Translations under genes and position numbers: made by a program
In this document: positions 51,365 to 63,200 of the stretch, piece by piece
How positions within the stretch are numbered: the first letter of the stretch is position 1
Layout: the number at the start of each line of letters is the position of its first letter
Assembly (NCBI GenBank): GCA_008360975.2
Contig: CM039182.1
Span: 21,920,324-21,984,323 of the forward strand
Direction: 5' to 3'
DNA length: 64,000 nucleotides
Origin: Lichenostomus cassidix
Lineage: Eukaryota > Chordata > Aves > Passeriformes > Meliphagidae
The notes under the pieces: model-generated
Told to the model about the DNA's origin: nothing
Database searches by the model: none
What the model saw: only the letters and a program-made list of their open reading frames with translations

Positions 51365-54300
51365 CTGGTGTCCTGTCTCTGAATGTACTAGAAGCTTGAA
51401 CTGAATGTGCATGATTTCCCTGAGAGACAATTGTGAAACAACTTGTCCTTCATATGTTATCATTTATTCCTGAGAAAATTTAGCTGTCAGGCATGAGATT
51501 TAATCAGGTTTACAGTGAGTTTTGTAGCACTAGTTGTATAACTACAAACATTACTCTTACTAATAGTAAATAACTAATGTCATTGAGAATGTTTTCAATT
51601 TCTTGACAATAAGGCTGTCCTGTAGGAGGCTCAGACTGACTTCTGAGCTCTGCAGATATGACACAGAATAGCAAATATAGTGACATTCCTGGTTTCTGGA
51701 AAGCTGGTACAGCTCCTTGTGTTCTTAGAATAAACTGGTGCAAAATTCCTAAATTTACCTGTAATGTTAATCACTGCTAAATTAATTTTATTTGATGCTG
51801 TACTATTTCAAAACACAGTCCAAAATCCTTTACAGAAGGTCAGCAGTGGGTGTGAAACCACACTGAAATGTAAACATTAGAACAGTAGGGCAATAGATAC
51901 AAACATCAAGGAGCAGAGCCTCATTCAAATCATTGTATCATTTTTATTTCTGAAGTATTAGCTATTTCAAACGCTGATGAAAAATAAACAAGACTTAACC
52001 TCCAATCTCATGCTACAATTAGTCATTATCTCTACAAAGATGTGATATAGCTCTGTCCAAAAAGCTGGAGTTCTAGTTCACCTACGTGTGAATCAACCCA
52101 GACAGGCGGCCAGAACAACTCCAAAACCACGGCTAAAATGAAAAGAGCAAATTTGTTTCATTACCTTTCTAACTGCAGAATCCTGAAGCAGCACCTGGGC
52201 AGCAGGGACAGCCCAGAGGGAATGAAGGCATCACTGGGCTCAGTCCAGCCCTGGCAGGCAGTGGGGCTGCTGTTTGCACCCATTTACCAAGGGCCCACAC
52301 ACATGGAGTTTAGCAGCATGCTGTGATCTCCTCTGTGGCTTTTATGATCTCTGAGCTTTGGGCTCTCTACCAGGACAAGGAGCTCAATCATGTCCATGAG
52401 AGGGCCTCCAAGTCTCTACAAACACCTACGTTATCTCTGCACAGAGATTCTGCTTCTCAAAAGAGGCAGAGGATAAACAGCTGTTGGCATTTCCGCTTCC
52501 CCAAGCCTTGGTATCCTCAGCTGAAAGGTCACTTGAGCAATTCTACCACCTTCCACTTTTAACCTTTTCCTCCCAACAACATAAAACTTCGCTTTTCCCA
52601 AAAGCCAGTTTAATTCTGACATCCCCATGAAATGGAAACCTTCCCAAACCTCCCGTGAAATGAAAGACCTCCAGGATCTCAACTGCTGGGTCACGCTCAG
52701 AAATCACAGGACCTGGAGTGGCAATCATAGCATCCCAATCCAAGTGCTGGTAGGTCAGCCTCTCTCTCTTTGCAGCCAGTGGTGAGGAGTCCTGTAAGGC
52801 ACAGGTAGTCTGGGGCTGGGTGACTCGTGCTCACTCTAAAGGGAGCCCAGGCCAAGTGACTCAGCAGTAAACATGCATTCTGCACACAGGGTCAGCTTGT
52901 GACCTGGACAGATCCAGGCTGCATGGCAGCACACCTCGAGCCTCTGGCCTTCTGAACCCATCACAGGAGCCTAACAAAGCTACTTTTCTCAGAAATCCAC
53001 CTGTGTGCTGCAGCAGCACCATGACACTCCTTGTAGGCACAGATTGTGTCCATGAGAGTAAATGAAGCAGTGACAGCCAGCACTGCAGGAACCCAAATGT
53101 TTGTTCCATAAACTGTTGGAGACATTCATGGCATGCTTTGAACTCTAACTGGCACTTCCCCAAACATTTTCTTCAGGAAAGTGCAGCAGCCAGTACAAGG
53201 CAAGCACAGCTCCTGAAAGGCTTAGTTAAGGGAACAATTACATTCTCTTCAGGATGAGGTAAAAAACAATCTGAGCTTGCCTTAATGCCATGAAAGGATC
53301 CTGGATCTGTTTAATTTAAAAGATAAGTCATAGCAAGCTGGATCCCCAGACCTTGTCCTGGATTTCTTGAAGGCTCACTGAATCCATGATGTTTCCAAAG
53401 AAATATTTCAGGCTATTGACGCTAATGCTTTCTGATGAAAGCTGGGTTTGTCAGAAATCCTGGGCATAGCTAGTGTCAGATCAGTCAGTCTGATTCAGAA
53501 AAAAATATTCTCATTTTTAAATGGGAAAAGTGAAATTTATTTCACCTCTGAACCTGAAATTTATCTTAAATTTGACTAAAGGAATCACTAATAATGATGT
53601 CGTTCAGTCTCTAGAGTTCACTCAAAGCTTGGTCGTATCTAGGATAGTCAGTAAAAGTGTCAGCCAGCAGACAAATGTCCACCAGGAATGGAAATAAATT
53701 ACTGAAACATTTAGGATTGCTTATTAAAACCATAATTTTCTATCACGATTAAACCTAGCTAAACTGAAACTGGTATCTAAGACTAGTCTTCTTTGTTTTA
53801 ATTTACTCCAATTATTTCAAGCATCAGTTTAAAACTGCTTTATCCTAACTCTCTTTTCCACACACTGAAATTTTCATCTAGCTTTGACCACATCAGTAAA
53901 TCATCTCAATGTCTCTGTATTATGATATTTATTTAAATTCAGTTCTATATCAATTAGTTCAATCTTCAGGGATGTTGGAGTTGAGACTAAATTCAGCTCT
54001 TTAAAGGTCAATGCGCAGCCACTCTACTATTTATTTATACAGAATATTCACAGGACATTAATTGCATAAATGCATGCACTTTTAGTAAATAATCCATTTA
54101 ATACTGCTTAAAGAAATGCATGATTGACATGAATATGTCTCTTGACATATTAATTTGTTTTATAAATACTGGAAGTAGTAATTACTGGACATAAAATTGC
54201 CATAATACAGATGGAGAAAATATGCTAAATAGAAAATTACTGTCTGTGAATGAAATTTAATTGTTCTCCAGAAGTCTCAATCCTGACATTGTAGAAACCG

Positions 54301-56689
54301 TGCAATCCCTTTTGAATACAGCTAAAAATTGTAAAGTCAGTACTTTTCCCTTCTAATGGTAAAATTATTTTTATCCAATACTTCAGCTTGGTTCCATCTT
54401 TGTGTATTGATTTCCCTAATCTTTGGATTGTCACTTCTTATTTACTAGGGAGATAGGGAAAGGTTTTAATTTGAAGCAGCACTGTATGATGAGTTGCCAC
54501 TATCCTGCTTTCCCACAGAAAAATGCTCAGGAGGGAAAGGGTGAAGAAGTCTTTTAAAGCACTTGACAGCATGAAGAAGGAAAGTTGAGAAAGCTGATGT
54601 TATACAGCCACTGTGAGAGCAGAAGGGGAAGAGATGACACTGGATGAGGACAGAAGGAGATTGTCATGCCAAAGGAAAAAGAGGAAGAAAAATACCTTTT
54701 CAGGGTAGTGCCACCTTCATCTGGGCATTTTACCTGTTTTTTTCTTCAAGCACTAAGAAAATACTTTTCCTGAAAAATTTCAATACTACAGAAAATGCAC
54801 TTACGCTGTGCTGATGATATTACACCACATTTAGGCAGTGCCTATGATTGCAGAAAGCATTCCCCAGGCACTCACCTCTGTTACACACATGTACTTCCCC
54901 TGCAGTCTCCTCTCCACTCACACTGAGGGCAAAGATTGGTCACACCTGCTTACCAGAAGGACCATGTTTCTGGGACACAGAGGTGAAGAGCTCTCCTATG
55001 TTCAAGTCCCGCATTTTCAGCCCAGTTTCACTGTGTGTGACATCAAACCCCTCTCTGCAGAGCAGACCTATGGCAAAGCTCAGCACCATGCCCCACATGG
55101 AGCATAAGACACACTCTCGCTCTTCCACAACCAAATCCAGAGTATCCTATTGGGAATTAGACCTGCTTCAAGAGGTCACCTCTAGGCATCTTTCAGACGC
55201 TGATAGATGCATTTATAATGAAGAGCTTGCCTAGCAAGGAACGGCAAATTAATTATTAGTATTTGTGACTTCAAAGGACAAGCTGTAAACACCACTCTGC
55301 TGTCTTGCAGCAGATGCGAGAGTTCACTGTGTTGTTATGGCATTCTAATGCCAGTCACAGGGGGAAATAGAGGCATACCTGCTTCTAATAAGTGACATTT
55401 GTTGCTAGGGTAGGAGGTTTTCACAGGATTATATGCAAAAATAAAACATAAAATATAAGCCTTAGCTCCTTGACATAATCCTTTCCTGACGGGACTGAGA
55501 TTTCTTTTTTGTTATTTTGTGAGTTCAGCAGATTCAGCCTAAGCACAGCTCATCAGCTTTCTATTTCTGCTGTCACTGGGTAAGCATATGTCACAATCCA
55601 CTGAACACCTCAAAGTCATTTACCAGCCTCTTCTGAAATCAGTTCTGTAACAGGATTTCCACAGGTGATGCAAACTTTATGCTGGCAACTTCACATTATT
55701 AAGCTGCCTAAAAGTCCTGCCCTGGGCCAGGACAAAGGGTATCCATATTTGGCTCCATGTGTAAGTATTCACACATGGTAGCCCCAGAGCCATAATGTTG
55801 AAAGAAAAAGGAGGAAAGCATTTCACTCCAGAAGGCATCACCTATGGGAATGGCAGAATTGCCTCAGGGATTGCTCAGAAGTTTGCAGAACACACTCTGA
55901 CTGACACAGGTGGGCCAGCCCCTCACCCTGCCACAGTCCCTGTGGATGCTACAAGGATACTGAGCCTGAACCAAAACGCTTGGCACTCAGCAGCCTGGTT
56001 CTTGTCAGGAGCATCACCAAATGAGTCACAGCTCTGGGGCTGCCTCCTTTCTGGCCAGGCAGGAAATACTGAGCTCAGTTTGCAACTGAAAATGGTAAAA
56101 CCCAGTGAAAGGGGTCAATGCAGCATAGAAAGAAACTTCCTCGGGCTGAACAAGGAGCCCAGGTCTGGTGCCAGCTGAAGGGCTCAGCCCTACAGCTGCT
56201 GAAAGACTGAGATCAGGGATGCTATTTAGGCAGCAGTTCTCCAAAAACACTTAGGAGTTTGTGGGCTTGCAAAGTGAGCCCTTCCTTCGGTTGAAATCAC
56301 AGAATGAGAAGCTTTCTCCCAAATGCAAGAAAGATGATAATCATCCATGACCATCTCAATTTCTTTGAGCATTTAAACAGTTAAGAAGATTTAAGAAAAT
56401 ATATCAAACCCTATTCCTAAAAGGCCATAAAAAACATAGATGAGAAAACTTTCTGGCAGAGCTTCAGGACCCATGAAAGGGAACCTTCTGGGCAAGATGG
56501 CAACAGTTTCTGGCACAAAGTGTGATCTGGGCATAACCTGAGAATATAGGCAAGATAGACAGGAGTAAACTCAGTTTTGAAATGTCAAAGAAGGAGAGGT
56601 ATGGATCAGGAAAGAGCAGGGAGAAGTTGATTTAACAGTTGGCTTTGACAATAAACCTTCACTTGACTAGTCCTTTGGAAACCAGGACT
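51365..56689. other. Non-coding DNA with GC-richer patches
   Basis: No gene or named transposon. Patches at about 52,160-53,200, 54,840-55,140 and 55,700-56,240 are GC-richer than the surroundings and hold open frames of 100-128 codons on either strand, none with a recognisable domain, convincing splice sites or codon bias. 53,930-54,240 is listed as a possible conserved element. Confidence 0.5.
53930..54240. promoter_or_regulatory. Candidate conserved non-coding element
   Basis: AT-rich and repeat-free, with motifs such as ATTAATTGCATAAATGCATG, TAAATAATCC and ATATTAATTTG, a TCAATGCGCAGCC segment with a retained CpG, and no open frame. The call is from composition only. Confidence 0.15.
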
Positions 56690-56695
56690 GATTCA
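56690..56695. repeat. Left target-site duplication of the 531-bp LTR
   Basis: GATTCA immediately before the TG edge, repeated exactly at 57,227-57,232 after the other edge. Confidence 0.85.
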
Positions 56696-56729
56696 TGAGG
56701 TTTCTCACTCTGGGGAGGCAGCAGGACCC

Positions 56730-56880
56730 CCGAAATCCCACAAAAAGGGGTCGCTGCTGCGATGCGAACCCCCACGCAGTCCGGGCCGGTCGGAGCCGGG
56801 GCGCCGCGAGCTCACGGGAGCGCGCAGTGTGTCATGAGGCTCGAGCGACAGAAACTCGGCAGGAAACATGGGTGAGGCGA
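56730..56880. other. CpG-dense segment in the LTR
   Basis: About 18-19 CpG dinucleotides in 150 bp, in a window where CpG is otherwise rare. It lies downstream of the LTR polyadenylation signal (U5 side). Little CpG decay means either youth or lack of germline methylation. Confidence 0.85.
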
Positions 56881-56919
56881 AAGAACATACTGGACACTGT
56901 CTCTAGCCTCCCAGGGAGG

Positions 56920-56925
56920 TTTATT
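56920..56925 (-). terminator. Polyadenylation signal of the LTR
   Basis: AATAAA on the minus strand, about 110 bp downstream of the TATA-like box, which is the spacing expected for a compact R region. Confidence 0.8.
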
Positions 56926-57030
56926 TGGGTCTTCGGCAGGGTTGCAGGGAAGGGGAAAGGGGGAGGAAAGCAGAGGAAGCGCAAAGGGGCTGGGAGCCCA
57001 AAACCAGGCCCAGGCTGCCGCTGGCATGGG

Positions 57031-57038
57031 CTTATAAG
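57031..57038 (-). promoter_or_regulatory. TATA-like box of the LTR promoter
   Basis: CTTATAAG (self-complementary), with two CCAAT cores upstream on the minus strand. It would drive transcription toward lower coordinates. Activity is not shown by sequence alone. Confidence 0.65.
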
Positions 57039-57040
57039 GG

Positions 57041-57057
57041 AAGGGAAGGGAAGGTGG
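57041..57057. repeat. Short GGGAA tandem repeat
   Basis: Three to four AAGGG units next to the LTR TATA-like box, inside the U3 region. Confidence 0.7.
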
Positions 57058-57226
57058 GAGGGATTGGCTCCCCAGAGCGGCAGAAGGTCTGAGGGGAAGA
57101 AAGGCAGGGGAACATACCAATAGACTTCTGATAAGGCAGGGTGCATGTTTCAAAACAGCCAATAACACACAGAGCAGGGGAACAAAGGAAAAACCTCATG
57201 GAGCTTTGCCGAGCCACGCTGCAACA

Positions 57227-57232
57227 GATTCA
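57227..57232. repeat. Right target-site duplication of the 531-bp LTR
   Basis: GATTCA, identical to 56,690-56,695. Confidence 0.85.
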
Positions 57233-60200
57233 TGGATTCAGGAATAGTTGTGACTTCATTTACTATACACACGTGCAGATTCTAGGACAGACCATTTAAA
57301 TAACCGAGAGCAAAGGAGACTTTTCCAAACATCATTTTTGATCAGTTAATTTAACTGTTTAAAAAAAAATTCTCTGTTTAATATTCCAGAGGGCTCTCAT
57401 GGGGTATTATGGCAATGAAGAAAAGCCCGGGAAGTAAGCAGATTACTTAATTCATATTCTTTCCTAAAACATGGTCCTGAGTGAGACACTAGCTGAAGTC
57501 TCTGATAAAATACCATCTTTATTTCCTAAAGGACCGGTAGTTGAACTTATCCCAGTTACTGCTGATGAAGCTGTAATGCACTGGTGTACAACTTTTGACA
57601 CATTTGATGCTCATTAACTTTTCTTTAATTTGAAAGATGTCTAGGGCATCTTTGCACACAAACAGAATATATGGTATTTACATAGAAGAAACTACTCAAT
57701 TCAATTTCTTTTGAGAGAATATATGTGATATTACTTTTACTTTTTTGTAAAAGCTTGATTTTACTGTGTGGATGTGTAAAGTGCAAAACCATATATATTC
57801 TCTTATAGCTTTTTCTGTGATGTTGCTAGGAAGTCCTAATGTTTCTGACTTCAATAATATGGCAATTATTCATATCTTCATACCAACAAGCATTGAGCAA
57901 GTTTGGTCCTTAAATGCACTCCTCAAAGACATGAAACACGAAATACAATCAGTTGCACATGATCAAGCAGGTGTTTAGTATGGACTTCAATGGCAGCCTG
58001 CATCTCTAGATGCAAGAAGTCTTTGATCTGTATATCAAAGCACAATGGTAATGAGTGCATCCACTGAACTACACCTTGGTACTTCAGGTACATTTCACTC
58101 CCCTGAATTTTGATTAAACAGAACTTCAGCAATACCACTAATTAGTAAATTGCTGTCTCAGAGTCTCAGCGTTTAATTCTGTTTTATATTCATTTGAGAA
58201 CATCACCAGCTCTGCTCTTGTAGACTGTAAGATCTATTCATGGTTCATCCTGACACACTAATGGTTGACGTGCTGCTTCAACATGGAATTGGAAAATGAG
58301 ACAATCTCTTGTTGCACCATAGCTAACACGATCAAGAACCACCAACAATCTGTGGACGTTTTACAATGCTGACAAAACTGGTCAGAAGTGTCTTGTCTTT
58401 TCCTGGCTCTCAGTGCCATTGTTTAACCATATGCGTAAGGTTTATCAGTGCTCTGTGCCTGCCACAGATGTTGTGGGAGGCTCTAGAGAACAAACAAATT
58501 TGGGAAAAAAACATGAGAAATCACTGTCACTGGTTTTGAAAATAAAATCTTTATTCTTTCTTCATTGTAATTCTGTCTTGCATTCCAGTGGAAAGTTAAT
58601 TTTCACCTTGCGGACAGGTTTACTTATGCAAAAGATGATTTGGCAAGGTGCCCCTGAATTCTGCAGAGACCTTGATAATTTCCCTGGAAAGAAATAACAT
58701 TGTTTTCTCCATGAGGCTTGTTTAGGGGGGAATATATATTAAAGTATTATGGATAAGATTTACCTGTGGCAGCACTAAGAAGTAGTTTGACTTGTTAAAA
58801 CAATCAAACTGGTGTAGCATTCTTGACTTCAAGCTAAGACTTATCTTTTGTCCTTCATAAGTGTGTTCTTCACTTACCCAGCCCTACCCAATTTGATGCT
58901 AGACTAATCTACCATTCTGCAATTCCATTCTAAAAATAAAGGGAATTTCTTTGGTACTGATATTTTTAATTTCTTCAATATTTTTCTTTGCTTCTTCAAT
59001 ATTAATACACTCTCATTGTTTTTTAAGGTCAGAATGATTGCCCTGGTGCAAAGCTTTCTTTCCGATACTTTTTCCAGCCTAATATCATAAACATTTGGAA
59101 GTTGCACATTTGTCAGAAATATGTGTTAGTGTGCCTCTACCTCTGTTTCTGCATACCTGAAGTGTTACTCTAGAGCTCCTTAGCTTTGCTGCCTGAAGCT
59201 GGACTGATACAACTCCCCATCACTGAAAAGTCCCAGAGTGCTAACAATTCTAAAGGCAGCAGCATGTGAAATGTGAGCCTCAGGGTCGTTAGCATGAAAA
59301 AAGTGCATGAGGCGCTTCCCACATACTGCTTTATGAACCTAACTTGCTCTTTTCAGTTTGTGCTGATGAAGATTGTTTCTGTAAGAGGAAGGATATGCTG
59401 TAACAAGTGAAGATTTGTAGCTACAGTGCTGTTCTCTAGATTTCAAAAGGTTTGAAATAAGAGGGTTTCTGCCTCCCACATTTCAAATGTATATTCAGTG
59501 AAACTGGCTGAGGTATAGAAATCAGCAAAAAAACAATTTGTTACTGAATAGATAACAAGTGTCAGCTATTTCACAAGAGGAGAAAAAGAATTGGAGAGTC
59601 TCTACCATAAAACCATAGTCCTGAAACAGAGTAAGACTGAAAAAGGGCTTTGGACTCTTTCCTACCACTTCCAAATGCAGAGCCCTGCACACCGCATGCA
59701 TTCCTGATGGAGTTCCACTGCTGGAAGCCAGCAAGAGACAATAACTTCACTAGACAAGTAGCTGTCTCCAGCCAAAGAATAATGGGTGCACTGTTTCTAG
59801 AAGTATACACATCCTGCTTGTCCCAGAATGGCTCCTTAATATGATTCTTATGTGCTCCTATTTCCAACGCTAATAATTAACCAGAGTATTTGGAAATAGC
59901 ACTACTAAGCATGAACTTTTAAAGCTGACTTTGTAAAGACTAAATCTATTAAGCGCAACATTTTAAGCTCAATTTCAGAAAAGCATTTGGGCAATTAACT
60001 TTCAGGACAGAATTGTAGTTGGGCAAGACTAACAGTGACAGAAAAAACAAAACTAAACCACAAAGATGCAAACGCAAAGCACTTATTCTCATGCTATAAA
60101 AGTTTTCTTTGGAAATTTTAAATGAGGAATCAAAGATTCTTGTGGGTTTTTTGAGCAATTAGTTTCTTAAGATAGGAATGTAATAACCATAGTCAAACCA

Positions 60201-63200
60201 GATGAAGTACTTTAAGAGAGATTTGTTAGGGCAAAAAAAGAATGTAACCTCTTACAAGACACGTTCCACACTTTCCAGATAAATTTCCTTCTGGACAGAA
60301 ATCATCAAAAAATTAGAAGTAAACAATATCTTTCTCAGGAACAGTTCAGATACTTGCAGTATAAATAAAGAAAGGTATACAAGTATTAAGTTGCTCAAAG
60401 ATAAATTCTTCCATAAGGTTTCGTCATTCTGACTGATTACAGGGCTAGGGCAGAAGTAGCATGTTACAAACACATTTTTCAGGTAAAATCTTGAATCAAT
60501 TCCAAAATCTTTCACTGTCTCAATTTAGACTACAGTTTCACATTGGAGTGGTTGTATTTTATACCAAGCTACCCAAAACCATTATAGTAATTTTTATTTT
60601 TAAGGATATACTACTGATGATCAGCTCAAGGATCCTACAAAAATTCTACTTATGTATAATGATGTTGTTCTACAACTCATGTGAGATAATATAATTCTAG
60701 CTGCAAGATAATAAACTTAGAAAAGTAGATATATGTATTTTATTCTTTAAGGATATGTTAGCACTAAAAAAAAAAAGTAAAAAATTGGGGTGCATTTCAG
60801 ACAATGGATAGTTAAACCAAGAATATGATCAGAAAACATTTAAATAAGGAGTATTTCTGTGTAGTCTGCCTCTCATTCCTTTGACTTCTAGTCAGATTTC
60901 TAGTGAACTAATGGTATACTCATAAATTATATAAAATAATAAATGTGCTATATATTATAAAAGAGATATTTTATTGTTTAAGGTGACTAATGCAAACAAA
61001 TCTCAGATGTGAACAACTCACTTTGAAATTGATTTACTGTTCTCATTTTAAAAGTTGGGCTAAAAATATCTGCTTATAATCTGGACAGTGTAGCTTTAAT
61101 AACAGGATATTCAAGTGTGGCACATCCAAAATTCAAATCCAATGAAATGAAGAGATTGGGGAAAAATACAGAGAAAATAACTACAAGTAAACTTAACACT
61201 TTACCTCACAACTTACACTCAAAATCTTGTCGTGAAACCCCCAACCCACTAAATTATCTGAAGAAATGGGCTTTGTAAGCTTCGTGCAACTTGCCTGTAG
61301 AAGGGCTGTGAACAAGCTAGCAGCACAACAACTCCTAATTAGAGTGAAAGGTCACGTTTAAAAAGATCATCTTCTCCTGCACCTGGTGAGTTGACAGAAG
61401 AACAGAAAAGCAATATGAACAATATCTCAAAATGTCATTTCTTATTTAGCACTAAATGTAATTATGATGCTATGTTAAAAGAATGTATCCATGCCCAAAG
61501 TCCTTGACTAATCATACCTTGAATAAAACTGCTTGATGAAATTTTAAGTCTACCTCTTTGTACCTCATTTTAGTTTTCTATGAATCCATCCTTTTATATT
61601 ATAAAAACCATAAATGTTATCCTTTTATTAGACAGATTTGAGAGATATATAGAATGTAAAATACAAGAGAACAGAATATTCACTGTTACTCAGCATACTA
61701 TGGGAAAATTGCTTCAATCTTCAAATTCACTAAAATTTATTGTTATTTCCTTTATATCAATGCAGCTGTCAGAATTATTGAGAGGACCAAGTTTCTCTGA
61801 ATGATACATTAAGCCCAGGAAAAGATTCTTAAACCTGAAATTCTGACTTGTGAAATAATCTGAACAGGTTCCTGATTTGTCTGTCTGGTAGTTAATCAAG
61901 AATTTAGGAATTTTTACCATAACAGATTATCAAGAGTTCAGGTTTTACTTATGAGAAAAAGCCTGATACAATTGAATTATGATTAAACAAACCAAAGGAA
62001 TTAATGATTCTGCCTTTAATGGTGTGTATTAGAAGTTGCAAGGTTACTTAGTCACCTTGTTTGTTTTTTTAATCCAAAAAGTGTGCAGGTGGGACCAGAA
62101 TTGCATTGCCAGACTGTTCTTCTAATTCAATAAGGAATTGCCAACTGATTTGTTTGCTGGAAAGGTAAAAAGGCCAGAGGGGAAATTCTAAGGGATAACA
62201 GTGCATAGCTGAGTACTTGGTCATTAAGATGAAAGGTGATGTCAGCATTTTCACCACAGCACTGGGAGAAGTGATTTTGTAAGCCTCCCTCATATAAAAA
62301 CAAGACTAGTACTGGCCAAAAGTGTTGGCAAATACTGGGTCATAAAATAAATGTAGCACGATGTCAGTCTGGATGGAAGGAGCTGGAAATTGCTTTCATT
62401 CCACATTTGGAAAATAGCTTCAGTTGAAGACTGTTGAGAAAAGGAGATATTTTAGAAATGTTGACTCACTCTGTTTTGACATTTCATTTAATGTCAACTT
62501 TTATTTTTGTTTTGAAATGGTATTTTTCATTCCCAAATTGCCTTTTTCTAAAGGGAAGGTTAACAAACATTTCAACTGACATCTCCAAAGATGCAGTTGT
62601 TTGAGGTTCTTTCCCCAAACAGACTTCAAATTTGCCTTTTTTTCCAACCAAAGCAAGACTACTACATGATCAGCTTTAATTTTAAGGCTTAGAAAGCCAA
62701 AGCCTGTGGAGATCTTTGAATTATCACATCAGAAGATTACTACAAGAGCATTTAGTTATTAAATAGAAAAAAATCATTAAAGAGCTCCTCTCCTATCCCT
62801 CATCTTTTCCTTCTCCCAAATCCCAGCAATTTTCCTCCTTTATCTGGGATGCATATTCTCAGTTCTTCTTGTAAGCAGCAAGATCTGTCTCCAAGCAGCA
62901 CTTTTGCTGATATCTTCCTCTTTTCACAGTAAATCTTATAACTCTTTCTGTGTGTGTTTTCTGTATTCTATGGTCTTCTCTACCCTTACCATCATTTCAG
63001 CCTGGTGGATGTCTGGACTCCAATTCTGCTGGAGCCAGGTCAATTCCAAAGCCTCTTTCTGAGTGACACTATGTCCCAGTTCCACAAAATGTTAATGGTG
63101 AACAGTGAAAATAATTAAGCAATCCAAGCATTCATACACGTAACTAATTAGTCTAGGAGAAGCAGGAAGCAGGCAGTATGTTCTGAATAAGTTCTGTTAA

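Larger units (their letters stand above)
56696..57226 (-). mobile_element. Solo LTR, probably ERVK-type, young
   Basis: Read on the minus strand the element starts TGTTGCAGCGTGGCTC at 57,226 and ends GAGAAACCTCA at 56,696, so it has TG...CA edges. Both flanks carry GATTCA, a perfect 6-bp target duplication typical of ERVK-type integrases. Minus-strand signals are in LTR order: CCAAT-box cores (ATTGG, 57,163-57,159 and 57,121-57,117), a TATA-like CTTATAAG at 57,038-57,031, AATAAA at 56,925-56,920, then a CpG-dense U5-like segment. No internal retroviral genes lie beside it, so the provirus was lost by LTR-LTR recombination. The exact duplication and many intact CpGs argue for recent insertion. 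The family name needs a library. Confidence 0.88.

Noticed and set aside
54838..55234. Overlapping frames of 89 and 128 codons
   Set aside because: No domain, two competing frames, no splice sites of note.
55795..56178. 127-codon open frame (plus)
   Set aside because: No family recognised. GC-richer local composition explains its length.
56695..57217. Open frames of 100-142 codons on both strands near 56.7-57.2 kb
   Set aside because: They lie wholly inside the solo LTR, whose GC content lengthens chance frames. LTRs of this kind are not coding.
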